The notes under the pieces: generated by a model
Seen by the model: the letters and a program-made list of their open reading frames with translations, nothing else
The model's database searches: none
Told to the model about the DNA's origin: nothing
Position numbers and translations under genes: made by a program
Shown: positions 24,752-32,837 of the stretch, piece by piece
How the letters are laid out: each line of letters opens with the position of its first letter
How positions within the stretch are numbered: the stretch's first letter is position 1
Assembly (NCBI GenBank): GCA_019310535.1
Contig: JAFDED010000010.1
Location: 1 to 64,000 of the forward strand
Direction: 5' to 3'
Length of the DNA: 64,000 bases
Source: Deltaproteobacteria bacterium
GTDB taxonomy: Bacteria > Desulfobacterota > JAFDED01

Positions 24752-26275
24752 CTACTTCCATTTTGTCAGGAAGAATCGTGGAATTTCATCTGGATAGGCT
24801 TTGTATTCCAAATCCTTGGAATACGCAGTGTTGGTCACCCAGGTGAACATGGGCAACGCATAAAGCCGCTCGGAAATGCGCTTGAGAGCCTTCTTGTAAG
24901 CCGTTTTGCGCACTTGCGGATCGATGGAGGTGTCGCCTGTTTCCAGCCAGTCGCGCACTTGGGGATCCCGAGCGAAATCGTCTATTTCGAATTTGAACCA
25001 GTGGCCCGTGATAGCAGAAATGTCGTTAACCGAGTAAGAACCCCAGGTCCAGAAGGCCAAGGGGACCTTGTTGCCCTGCCACTTCTCGCGCATGGCCGCG
25101 TACTTCATGTAAACCAGCTTGGGCTTAAGTCCAACGGCGTGAAGGTAACCGATTGTGGCCTCGGCATAAGGACGTTCTCGATAGGCATGGAAGTTGAACT
25201 CAAATCCGTCGGGATAGCCTGCCTCGGCCAGGAGCTTCTTGGCCTTTTCAGGATCATACTCGTATTTCACCACCCCCTCGTCGGTGCAGCCGAACTGGGT
25301 TGGATAGCATACGGAGTGCACGACCCGGGAGCTTCCGCCCACAAGGTTCTTGACGATGGCCTCCCGATCAATCGCATGAGCCACTGCCTGGCGGACCTTT
25401 ATATTCTTGAAGGGTGTGTCGCCAACGCAATTAAAATAAAGGAAGCCGACGCGCATGGTTTCGGCAAAATCGACTTGAAGATTTGGCATCTTGGCCAGCT
25501 TTTCAGCCTGATCTTTCGGTACCAGCCAGATCCAGTCCAGGTTGCCGGTAATCAACTCGGCAACCTTAGTCGTCACTTCCGGAATCGTCCGTTGGTTGAT
25601 CTTGCCGATGAAGGGCTTCCCTTTAGGGCTGCCGTCGAAGTAATCGTCGTTCTTAACCATGGTAATTGCTTTTCCCGGCACAACCTTGACCACCTTATAC
25701 GGCCCGGTGCCGACTGGTCTGACGCCAAAGACTTTAGGGCCGACCTTGGCATAATATTCTTTGGGATAGATCGGGGTTTGGCCGGACAGATACTCGAGGG
25801 CGACCGGAAAGGGCTTGTGCAGGTTGATGCGGACCTTGTACGGTCCAAGCTTCTCGGCGTTTTTTATCCAGTTAACGTTTCGCTGCGCCAGAACCTTGTT
25901 TTTCGGATTGCTGACAAAATTGAGGGTATACACCACGTCATCGGCGTCGAATTTGTCGCCGTTGTGGAACGCTACCCCTTTTCGAAGCTCAACCTCGATG
26001 GTCACGTCATCGATCCATTTAAACGACTTGGCCAGCAGTGGTTTGTACTCCCAGGTATCGGGATCACGATAAAGCAGGGAATCGTATACGTGCCGACTCA
26101 GGATGGTCCCCTCCCTGGCGGTTTGGAAGTAAAAATCAAGGGTTTCAAGTTCTTTCTCCCAGGCGATGTTTAGCGTGTTATCCTTTTTGCCAGCCACTGC
26201 CGGTGATTGAACAATCACCATCATGGCCAGTATGACGAGAACCGCAACCAACATCCTCATCGTTTGTCTGACCAT
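24752..26275 (-). CDS. Periplasmic peptide/nickel-type ABC transporter substrate-binding protein (family 5)
   Basis: A 507-aa receptor and first gene of the importer operon. The ATG at 26275 is preceded by AAAAGGAGGT. Residues 1-28 form a signal peptide (LVAVLVILAMMVIV ending SPAVAG), and no lipobox Cys is present, so it is soluble in the periplasm. SBP_bac_5 features include ETLDFYFQTAREG, the DSLLYRDPDTWEYKPLLAKSF segment, LRKGVAFHNGDKFDADDVVYTL and RQAVAHAIDREAIV. Dipeptide, oligopeptide, nickel or glycoside substrates are all used by this family, and sequence alone cannot decide. The closely spaced permeases and ATPases downstream make a complete importer. Confidence 0.92.
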   Translation of the reverse strand: MVRQTMRMLVAVLVILAMMVIVQSPAVAGKKDNTLNIAWEKELETLDFYFQTAREGTILSRHVYDSLLYRDPDTWEYKPLLAKSFKWIDDVTIEVELRKGVAFHNGDKFDADDVVYTLNFVSNPKNKVLAQRNVNWIKNAEKLGPYKVRINLHKPFPVALEYLSGQTPIYPKEYYAKVGPKVFGVRPVGTGPYKVVKVVPGKAITMVKNDDYFDGSPKGKPFIGKINQRTIPEVTTKVAELITGNLDWIWLVPKDQAEKLAKMPNLQVDFAETMRVGFLYFNCVGDTPFKNIKVRQAVAHAIDREAIVKNLVGGSSRVVHSVCYPTQFGCTDEGVVKYEYDPEKAKKLLAEAGYPDGFEFNFHAYRERPYAEATIGYLHAVGLKPKLVYMKYAAMREKWQGNKVPLAFWTWGSYSVNDISAITGHWFKFEIDDFARDPQVRDWLETGDTSIDPQVRKTAYKKALKRISERLYALPMFTWVTNTAYSKDLEYKAYPDEIPRFFLTKWK

Positions 26276-26608
26276 TGCTCATACCTCCTTTTTTTAGTTT
26301 CGTCCCCGATTCACGGGGATCTGGAGAGGCGATATCAACGAGGCCCGGAGTTCTGATGGAATCTCCATCTAAAAACAACTTCTTATAACCCATGCGCGCT
26401 CCGATTTCAAGATTCTTATTATGGAATGGAAGAGCAGCCTTGTCTCCTTTAGAGCTACAAAAGCTGATTCGGGATTCAATTGAAAAAGTCAGTCAGTGTC
26501 CATCAAAAAATCATAACTTGTTGAAATAACTTGTTAAAATAAAAACAAGAAAATGAAGCCATTAAAAAGTGCGAAATAAAAATCAAAGATTGATTCGACT
26601 GATCTTTT
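26276..26608. other. AT-rich intergenic region upstream of the peptide importer operon
   Basis: No gene is seen. The region should carry the importer promoter, reading leftward. A near-repeat, acttgttgaaata followed by acttgttaaaata, lies at about 26516-26541 and gives locally high AT content. It adjoins the transposase remnant on its right side. Confidence 0.5.
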
Positions 26609-27350
26609 CTACGGATATCGATCATCCAAACGTAATAAATAATGGAAAAGATAACTCAACTTATTGATAAATACATTATCATAAATGAAATGGCATTTCA
26701 AGATTTGACCCGTCATGCGGATGCACCTGGGCATACGTGGATCCGGAATGAGTGATAATCTATTCATAAGCTCATTGGCATGCTTTTCAGATAGTTTCAT
26801 GGGTTTGACCTCTTTGTTGAGTTTGATTGTAAGAATGGCATTTGGCGAATTCACGGGTGTGGCTTAAAAAGACCCGTCCCGCCGCCTTGTAGCATGTGCC
26901 TTTGAAAAAACGGGGATCCACGAAGCTCTCGACGAGCCAGGTGGAATGGCCGTAAAGCACTTGCCAGCCTCGAGATAATCGCTTGAGATTGACGGCGAGG
27001 ATGCGGTAAGCAAGATTGGGGATGTTGATGCGGGGGAGGATCAAGAACCGGGTGTTATTGGCCAAAAGCCTTAAACGCTGCCACTGAAGTAAAGGAGGCC
27101 ATCCGATCCATTGATCTCGAACTTTACACTTGAGGGCCGCGGCGGACCAGCCCGATAAACCAGGCCAATGTCCTTGATAAACCGCCATATAACGAAGAGA
27201 CTCTCCAACCAGAGAACGAAGCCCGAGGTAATGGTATTTACGCAGGAGGCTTTCCCAGAGCGCTCTCTCACTACGGTTGATCGGCCTCACTTCAACACAA
27301 CGAAGTATCCTGAGCAGATTCTTGTTTCTGTTCTTTACGCCACTGCTCAT
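26609..27350 (-). pseudogene. Frameshifted DUF4338 (DruA-like) / DDE transposase remnant
   Basis: The frame from 27350 encodes a DUF4338 domain: YHYLGLRSLVGESLRYM, GWSAAALKCKVRDQWIGW, NNTRFLILPRINIPNLAYRIL, WLVESFVDPRFFKGTCYKAAG. It goes out of frame near 26800-26850. The neighbouring frame (ORF end 26609) continues with KEVKPMKLSEKHANELMNRL and then LIPDPRMPRCIRMTGQIL, which is the IPDPR motif of the DDE_Tnp_1-associated N-terminal domain. DUF4338 joined to a DDE transposase is a mobile-element arrangement, and here the catalytic part is missing. It should not be annotated as a Druantia defence gene. No partner helicase is present. Confidence 0.75.
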
Positions 27351-27517
27351 TCACCGAATCTATATACCGGTTAAAATAAAAAGTTCGGTTAAATCTTCTT
27401 TTTTAATGATTAGGTTGCACGAAAATAATTCGGCATTTTCTTGCGCCGTAATTGCAATATAATTACACGGGGGAATTGTATTTCAAAATCTCCAAAACTT
27501 GAAAACGGGCATTTAGT

Positions 27518-28411
27518 TCAGCGAATGGACGCGGGCATTTCTGTATGTTTTTCTTTTTCGGGCTCAATGTGAACGACAACGCGACAGCGCGGAAGACTAT
27601 TGCAAATGGCCTCTTCCAGTTGATTGGCAATGATATGAGATTCACACACTGTAAGGTTTTTATCGACCTGAATATGGAGATCGACATGTCGGTGTGCGCC
27701 TGCTTTTCGAGTACGCAGCCTGTGGAACCCCTTGATCCGTTCGTCAGCTCCTTTAATAATGGAACGGATGGTGACCAGTTCCTCTTCGGGCAGACTTTGA
27801 TCCACGATGGATCCCAGAGATGATTTTGTGATATTCCATGCAATCTTCGTGATAAACATAGCAATGAGAATCGCCAGGATCGGATCCAGAACAGGCATTT
27901 TGAATACATGCGTAAATCCAAGCCCTACCAGGACTCCCAGCGAAGTGTAAATGTCCAGGCGCAGGTGGTGGGCGTCGGCCTCCAGCGCGGCGGATTCGGC
28001 GGATCGGGCGACGAAGAACAATTTCCGCGTTACGAGGAAATTGACACCTGCGCTGAGAAACATAACCCCCAGGCCCAAAGGAACGGCTTGGAGGGAAGTT
28101 ACGGTTTTTACCCTGTGAACCGCCTCATAGATGATATAGACGGCCGCCACAACTATCAACAAAGCCTCCACAAGGCTTGTTATATTCTCTATCTTGCCGT
28201 GCCCATAAGGGTGTTCGCTGTCGGGAGGCCTGTCGGATACTCTCACGGAAAAGAAGGTCATGACCGAGGCCAGCAGGTCGATACCGCTGTGTACAGCCTC
28301 GGAGATGATGCTGATCGAGCCGGTGAAGGCGCCGACGACCAGCTTCAAGAGGACGAGGGATACATTGGAAAAAATGGACAGTCCGGCAGCGGTTGTTTTT
28401 GTGTCGAACAT
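27518..28411 (-). CDS. Cation diffusion facilitator (CDF) family metal-ion transporter
   Basis: A 297-aa inner-membrane antiporter that exports divalent metals such as Zn, Fe, Mn or Co from the cytoplasm. About six transmembrane helices are visible. Metal-site residues are present: SEAVHSGIDLLAS in helix II (His and Asp) and DAHHLRLDIYTS in helix V (His, Asp). The SVRVSDRPPDSEHPYGHGKIEN loop is the CDF signature. The C-terminal cytoplasmic domain (VRSIIKG to HIEPEKEKH) has the ferredoxin-like fold expected for dimerisation. The His-rich HIEPEKEKHTEM tail is short. It is a single gene flanked by a transposase remnant and an aldolase gene, 131 bp downstream of the latter. Confidence 0.9.
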   Translation of the reverse strand: MFDTKTTAAGLSIFSNVSLVLLKLVVGAFTGSISIISEAVHSGIDLLASVMTFFSVRVSDRPPDSEHPYGHGKIENITSLVEALLIVVAAVYIIYEAVHRVKTVTSLQAVPLGLGVMFLSAGVNFLVTRKLFFVARSAESAALEADAHHLRLDIYTSLGVLVGLGFTHVFKMPVLDPILAILIAMFITKIAWNITKSSLGSIVDQSLPEEELVTIRSIIKGADERIKGFHRLRTRKAGAHRHVDLHIQVDKNLTVCESHIIANQLEEAICNSLPRCRVVVHIEPEKEKHTEMPASIR

Positions 28412-28542
28412 GAAGGTGTTACCCCGAAAAAGGACGCTTTTCCCGCTCCTGCTGCAATGTAAAGCGTATCAATTGTGCTCGTTCCGGAGGCCGGAATCGG
28501 TAATTTTCTCACTTGTGATTTATCCCCCGGACCAGCGGCCTC

Positions 28543-29196
28543 TCAGGATTGAAGCTTGGACCAGTCTTTCAAGAAACGCTCCAGTCCAAGGTCCGTCATC
28601 GGGTGATTGAACAGCATATGGAAAATTTCAGAGGGCATTGTGACGGCTTCGGCACCGGCCAGGGCGGCTTCCACCACGTGCATGGGATGGCGTATGGAGG
28701 CCACGAGCAGCTTCGTTGCGAAACCGTAATTTCGGTAAATAGTTCGGATCTGCCGCACCAACTCCATCCCATCCTGCCCTAATCCGTCCAGACGGCCGAT
28801 AAATGGGCTGGCGAAAGTTGCTCCCGCCTTGGCTACAAAAATGGCCTGTGCAGGGGAAAAGATCAGAGTCAGGTTGGTCCGGATTCCTTCCCGGGTCAGT
28901 TGGCTGGTTGCGCGTATGCCCTCCGGGGTGGTGGGGATCTTGACCACCACATGGCGGTGCACTGCTGCCAGCTCGCGGGCCTCTTTCATCATTCCTTCCG
29001 CATCCGTACTGACAACTTCCGCGCTCACAGGGCCGTCCACGATTTCGCAGATTTCCCTGATCAATTCGTGAAAATCCTTGGTAGTTTTAATCTCTTTGGA
29101 CACATGGGTCGGATTAGTGGTAATTCCGTCCACTACTCCACTGGTTTTGGCCTTCCGGATGATTTCGAGATTGGCGGTGTCGAGAAAGATCAGCAT
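28543..29196 (-). CDS. fsa: Fructose-6-phosphate aldolase / small transaldolase
   Basis: A 217-aa cytoplasmic class I aldolase of the FSA/TalC/MipB type. It has the compact size (about 215-220 aa) of this subfamily. MLIFLDTANLEIIRKA opens the barrel, with the following GITTNPTHVSKE. The Schiff-base Lys sits in VVVKIPTTPEG, and SAEVVSTD, TLIFSPAQAIFVAKAGATFASPFIGRLDG and KLLVASIRHPMHV are family blocks. AAAAGGAG lies just before the ATG. It could act as a transaldolase in the non-oxidative pentose phosphate pathway. These proteins are often misnamed in either direction, so activity is provisional. Confidence 0.88.
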   Translation of the reverse strand: MLIFLDTANLEIIRKAKTSGVVDGITTNPTHVSKEIKTTKDFHELIREICEIVDGPVSAEVVSTDAEGMMKEARELAAVHRHVVVKIPTTPEGIRATSQLTREGIRTNLTLIFSPAQAIFVAKAGATFASPFIGRLDGLGQDGMELVRQIRTIYRNYGFATKLLVASIRHPMHVVEAALAGAEAVTMPSEIFHMLFNHPMTDLGLERFLKDWSKLQS

Positions 29197-29260
29197 GATA
29201 CGCTCCTTTTCTGATTACCAGATATACCTGAATAAGTATGCACATCCAGAGACGAAAGGC

Positions 29261-29362
29261 TTATCCCCCGCGAGCTTTATGAGTCAAGATTTCCGGCTCA
29301 CGCAGGCCGCGGCTGCCGGTGATGGCTGCGGTAATAATCAGCTTCTGGTCCAACGCCTTCAT
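29261..29362 (-). pseudogene. Possible N-terminal remnant of a beta-keto acid cleavage enzyme (DUF849) gene
   Basis: A 33-codon frame begins at the ATG at 29362 with GGGGGTG upstream. It reads QKLIITAAITGSRG, resembling the KxIITAAxTG strand that opens BKACE/DUF849 proteins, then stops. The remaining 240 or so residues are absent, because the fsa gene follows within 65 bp. This is a short similarity and could be chance. If real, the gene was deleted from the inside. Confidence 0.3.
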
Positions 29363-29498
29363 CCTATTAACACCCCCGATGATATATTGAAAAAAATGTC
29401 TGTCGGAATCCATGATGCAAAAACATTTTTTCACTATTGCGGGTGTTTGGCGTGAATTGGAGTGCAAATAAAGGCCCATATTGAATGGGGAGGGGTCT

Positions 29499-29789
29499 TT
29501 ATTCCTTGCGAAGTTGAACCAATGTCGCTCCCCATCCGCCAGCTTCAGGTGGGGCCAGCGAATAAGATGCGACCGACGGCATGCGCCGCAACAATGCATG
29601 CACTCTTTCGCGCAAAACTCCCGTCCCTTTCCCGTGGATGATCCTCACTTCCAGGATGTCTTTATGCAGGCATAGCTCCAGGTATTCTTCCAGCAAAGAC
29701 GGAAGATCAGAGGGTGAAAATGTATGAAGGTCAAGCACACCGTCCACCGGGATCTCAACCGATGCCTCTTCACGATTATTATCCGTCAT
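29499..29789 (-). CDS. Smr-domain protein (stand-alone, MutS2 C-terminal-like)
   Basis: A 96-aa protein whose whole length is an Smr domain. VLDLHTFSPSDLPSLLEEYLELC gives the LDLHxxxxxxA-type first motif. The second motif is VRIIHGKGTGVLRERVHALL. The C-terminal GGWGATLVQLRKE matches the usual GGxGxTxVxL end. TGGAG lies before the ATG at 29789. Smr domains nick DNA or RNA or act in stalled-ribosome rescue. A solo copy of this size occurs in many deltaproteobacteria. No MutS2 core is attached here. Confidence 0.88.
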   Translation of the reverse strand: MTDNNREEASVEIPVDGVLDLHTFSPSDLPSLLEEYLELCLHKDILEVRIIHGKGTGVLRERVHALLRRMPSVASYSLAPPEAGGWGATLVQLRKE

Positions 29790-30213
29790 TTAGGCTCCAT
29801 TCCATCATGGCACAGTGCATTTATAAGGTTCTCTTCCGCGGAGCGGATTACTTTATTAATTTACTCGCTGTCCCTCTTGGTGTCAAGCACACCGTCAAAA
29901 GAAATATTGTTAATGCAATTTATTGCCACAACCATCCCCTCCGGCCGCACCCCGAGGGGGTGACATTTTCATGTTGTAATGACAGGTTTAGCTGGTTGAT
30001 TGTTGGTTAATTTTCAATCACCTTCAAAACAACCCTTTCGTACTGTCTCAGGAGACCCCTTGGAAGTATTATTGATGACACCGTATAGGCCCTGTGGTTT
30101 TTTTGTATACAATAAAAGATTTTTCCTCCTTTTTAATCCGGTATTGATGGGCATTTACAAGGTGTAAATGGATTTTTTTAAAAGAATACGATTTTTTTGT
30201 TGACTTTCATAAA
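29790..30213. other. Intergenic region between divergent smr and the small zinc-finger gene
   Basis: No convincing gene is present in these 424 bp. The stretch near 29935-29965 (ccctccggccgcaccccgag, then a G run and gtgacattttcatg) looks unlike its AT-rich surroundings and may be a fragment of a transposon end. I could not pair it with an inverted copy. Confidence 0.45.
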
Positions 30214-30228
30214 ATGCTGTTGTATTGG
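30200..30228 (+). promoter_or_regulatory. Candidate promoter immediately before the small zinc-finger gene
   Basis: TTGACT at 30200-30205 and TATTGG at 30223-30228 are spaced by 17 bp. Initiation would fall almost exactly at the ATG at 30235, which would give a leaderless mRNA. The weak Shine-Dalgarno there is compatible with that. Alternatively the match is fortuitous. Confidence 0.3.
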
Positions 30229-30234
30229 GACGGC

Positions 30235-30462
30235 ATGGAATATGATGTGCTTTGCGCAAAGGAAGGTTGCAGGCAAAAAAAGGACAGCAGTAAAGCTTGT
30301 CCCTTGTGCGGTACCAGTTCATCCATTCTGCGTATTAACGGAAGCTACGAAATAGAGGTTGGCCTTTTGCTCCAGACAGAATTGGCGTCTCTATTGGAGG
30401 AGCTGGATCGGGTCAACGGAACCTTCGATAACGAGAAATACTTCGGCGGTACAACCCGTTGA
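30235..30462 (+). CDS. Small Cys-motif protein of unknown function
   Basis: A 75-aa frame (82 aa if the earlier ATG at 30214 is used). The N-terminal half carries LCAKEGCRQ and then ACPLCGT, giving four cysteines arranged like a zinc ribbon. The second half is a probable amphipathic helix, LLLQTELASLLEELDRVNG. It is followed 30 bp later by a strong intrinsic terminator on the same strand, which supports a real transcript. I do not recognise the family. A small zinc-binding adaptor or regulator is possible. Confidence 0.6.
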   Translation: MEYDVLCAKEGCRQKKDSSKACPLCGTSSSILRINGSYEIEVGLLLQTELASLLEELDRVNGTFDNEKYFGGTTR

Positions 30463-30492
30463 GCGAGAATTCCCCCACTGTTTAAGTAATGG

Positions 30493-30535
30493 AGGCATCG
30501 ATCACCGGGGAGTGATTGATGCCTATTTTTTTATT
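30493..30535 (+). terminator. Strong intrinsic terminator
   Basis: The 13-bp arms aggcatcgatcac (30493-30505) and gtgattgatgcct (30512-30524) pair throughout, with one G-U, around a 6-nt loop. ATTTTTTTATT follows at 30525-30535. It ends the rightward small zinc-finger transcript. It lies just past the stop of the convergent phosphofructokinase gene but lacks a T run in that direction. Confidence 0.9.
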
Positions 30536-30540
30536 CTTAC

Positions 30541-31851
30541 TTACGGATTGATAAATGAGTGAGGCTGCCCGGTGGCCGCAAGCACCTGGCCCCATAAATT
30601 TCCCCCGGGATCGATAGTCTTTCGCTGAGAGACGGTCAGTTTTATCGGCACATGCGTGTAGATGTTATTCCATCTTCCGACCAGCATGTTGGTTTTTCCG
30701 CACATTGCGGCGTGGACAGCATTCTGAGCCAGCACTGAGCAGAACACGTTATCGTCCGCATCAGCAGGAACGCTCCTGATCAAATAGCTTGGATCGATGT
30801 ATTTCAGGTTGATTTCTTTGTTCTTCCTCTTAAAATACTCGGTTATTTTGTCCCGCAGGAACGCGCCGATGTCCATCAGTTTGATGTTGCCTGAAGCGTC
30901 CCTCTCAACTTTATCCGAATCTTTTATAAGCAGGTCCTGGCCGGCCCCTTCCGCCACCACGATAGCGGCATGGCGGCGGCGTTCCAGTCGTATCTCTAAT
31001 GTACGCAGCAAACCCCTCTCCCCATTTAAGTGAAATGGCACCTCGGGAATCAGCACGAAATTAACATGGGGAAGGGCCAGCGCAGCATTTGCAGCGATAT
31101 ATCCCGAATGCCTCCCCATGAGTTTCACCAGACCGATGCCGTTGTGGGCTCCCAGGGCCTCGGTATGAGCCGCCTTGATAGACTGGACCGCCACTGAAAA
31201 AGCGGTCTGGAAGCCGAAAGAGCGTTCAACGTACATGAGGTCGTTGTCGATGGTTTTCGGCAACCCGATGACACTGAGCTTCAGACCGCGACGCATCGCC
31301 TCTTCTGCGATGAGAGTTGTGGCGCGCATGGTGCCGTCTCCGCCGATGGTGAACAGCATGCAGATGTTCATCCGCTCCAGGGCATCAACCATCTCGCCTA
31401 TCTCTTGATGTCCTCTTGATGAGCCGAGGATGCTACCGCCCTGTTCAAAAATGTTTGCCACAAGATCCGGGGTGAGTATCATGGGTTTGTGATGATATCG
31501 GGGGACAAGCCCCTCGAAACCATATCGAAATCCTAAGATATTTTGAACTCCGTATTGATACCAGAGTTCCATTACCAGCGTGCGGATCACCGAGTTCATC
31601 CCCGGGCATAATCCCCCGCAGGTAACGATCCCGGCTCGAACTTTGGATGGATCGAAATAAATGGTTCTGCGGGGGCCCGCCACTTCCATGGCCGGCGGTG
31701 TTTCTTTCTTTTGCCGGTGCTTGAGAATGTCCTTCAAGTTAGGGTTGTAAATGATCTTCTCATCAGGAGTCACAAAGGTAACACAATGGTATGGAGATTG
31801 AACGGTGCACTTGCCCAAGTCGGTTATTGAAAAATCAGGTTCCTTGCCCAT
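30541..31851 (-). CDS. Atypical 6-phosphofructokinase (G104/K124-type, plant/spirochaete-like)
   Basis: A 436-aa glycolytic phosphofructokinase. The ATG at 31851 follows GAGGATA and was preferred to the one at 31890. After an N-terminal extension of about 70 residues comes AGIVTCGGLCPGMNSVIR, then GFRYGFEGLV, GGSILGSSRG, GGDGT at 170-174 and PKTIDND at 198-204, then MGRHSGYIA. Gly in GGDGT is the ATP-type residue, while Lys in PKTIDND is the residue found in pyrophosphate-type enzymes. This combination marks the long-clade group of enzymes that mostly use ATP. The phosphoryl donor should therefore be tested. It is a single gene converging on the small zinc-finger gene. Confidence 0.85.
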   Translation of the reverse strand: MGKEPDFSITDLGKCTVQSPYHCVTFVTPDEKIIYNPNLKDILKHRQKKETPPAMEVAGPRRTIYFDPSKVRAGIVTCGGLCPGMNSVIRTLVMELWYQYGVQNILGFRYGFEGLVPRYHHKPMILTPDLVANIFEQGGSILGSSRGHQEIGEMVDALERMNICMLFTIGGDGTMRATTLIAEEAMRRGLKLSVIGLPKTIDNDLMYVERSFGFQTAFSVAVQSIKAAHTEALGAHNGIGLVKLMGRHSGYIAANAALALPHVNFVLIPEVPFHLNGERGLLRTLEIRLERRRHAAIVVAEGAGQDLLIKDSDKVERDASGNIKLMDIGAFLRDKITEYFKRKNKEINLKYIDPSYLIRSVPADADDNVFCSVLAQNAVHAAMCGKTNMLVGRWNNIYTHVPIKLTVSQRKTIDPGGNLWGQVLAATGQPHSFINP

Positions 31852-32159
31852 GGCTATCCTCTCTGGCTTGTAAGAATGCTCTTTTATCATTTATCAATAC
31901 TTTCTTCTCCGCCTGCCCGGATCATGTACGCCGGGAAGTCCCCCGCCTTCAGGCTGATGGAGATATCAATATAGATATTATCATACAATAATGTCTCTGT
32001 TCCATATGAAAACATGCACAACCGTGGATGATGAATTTTTTCTTGCCTCAACGGTCGGTTCTATGTTAATAAAAATGACGCGGTTATGTCAGGCTCCATG
32101 GCTGAGCCATCCCGGCCGCAAGACAGGTTGCCGCACAGGAAGAAGGGAGAGCCATAGCC

Positions 32160-32837
32160 ATGAAGAGCCGCTGCAAACTCTTTCCCGATACGCCTCACCC
32201 CGGCCTCCACCTTGAGCAATTGTTAGAAGCCCTGGAGGGTACCCGTGGGAGGGGATCTCTGGCGGGCCTGTCTCGTCCTGGGTTACTCATCTTGGACCTG
32301 CAGCGTCTGTTTACCGATTCCCGTTCTCCGGCCTTTTTGCCGCAGTGGAATACCTGCCGCCCACGCTGTTTCAGTCTTGTAGAGGCTTTTATCCAGCGGG
32401 CCCTACCGGTGGTTTTCACCCGCCATGTCCATGGCACCGAGGACGATGGATTCCTGATCAAACGATTCTTCGGCCGGCTGCAACGACCAGACGACCCGCT
32501 TTCAGAGCTTTCGCCCGATGTGCGGCACTGGTTACCATCGGCATCAGTGGTGGACAAGGATCGGCACTCGGCCCTTCTCCAGCCCGAGGTTATGGATAGG
32601 CTGGCCGAATGCGACTGCGTTGTCATCACCGGCGTGCAGACTCCTCTGTGCATCCTGGCCACAGCCCTGGACGCGGCCCGGGTGAGGCTGGTATCCGTGG
32701 TTGTCATGGATGCCACAGCAGCCAGGACCCGGGAGTTGCACTTGTCCGCTTTGCGCTGCCTGGCTGCGGGTCATGCCCATGTCGCAACCACACAAGAAGT
32801 TCTAGACCTGCTCAAGGAGGGGGTTCGAGATGAATGA
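32160..32837 (+). CDS. Isochorismatase-family cysteine hydrolase
   Basis: A 225-aa protein with an isochorismatase/nicotinamidase-like fold, first gene of a three-gene operon. AGAAGGGAGAG precedes the ATG. The catalytic triad is identifiable: Asp46 in LLILDLQRLF, Lys133 in VVDKDRHSAL, and Cys164 in TGVQTPLCILATALDAA. The N-terminal 35 residues are extra compared with minimal family members. Possible reactions include amide hydrolysis (nicotinamidase, ureidohydrolase) or vinyl-ether hydrolysis. None can be inferred. Its 8-nt overlap with the following flavoprotein gene suggests that the three proteins are made together. Confidence 0.85.
   Translation: MKSRCKLFPDTPHPGLHLEQLLEALEGTRGRGSLAGLSRPGLLILDLQRLFTDSRSPAFLPQWNTCRPRCFSLVEAFIQRALPVVFTRHVHGTEDDGFLIKRFFGRLQRPDDPLSELSPDVRHWLPSASVVDKDRHSALLQPEVMDRLAECDCVVITGVQTPLCILATALDAARVRLVSVVVMDATAARTRELHLSALRCLAAGHAHVATTQEVLDLLKEGVRDE

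Noticed and set aside
24632-26173. 513-codon plus-strand open frame
   Set aside because: It is the antisense shadow of the peptide-binding protein, lacks any motif or ribosome-binding site, and the minus-strand frame has clear SBP_bac_5 features.
26609-27350. Druantia phage-defence locus
   Set aside because: Only a DruA-like domain is present and it is frameshifted onto a transposase. No DruB-E genes exist in the window.
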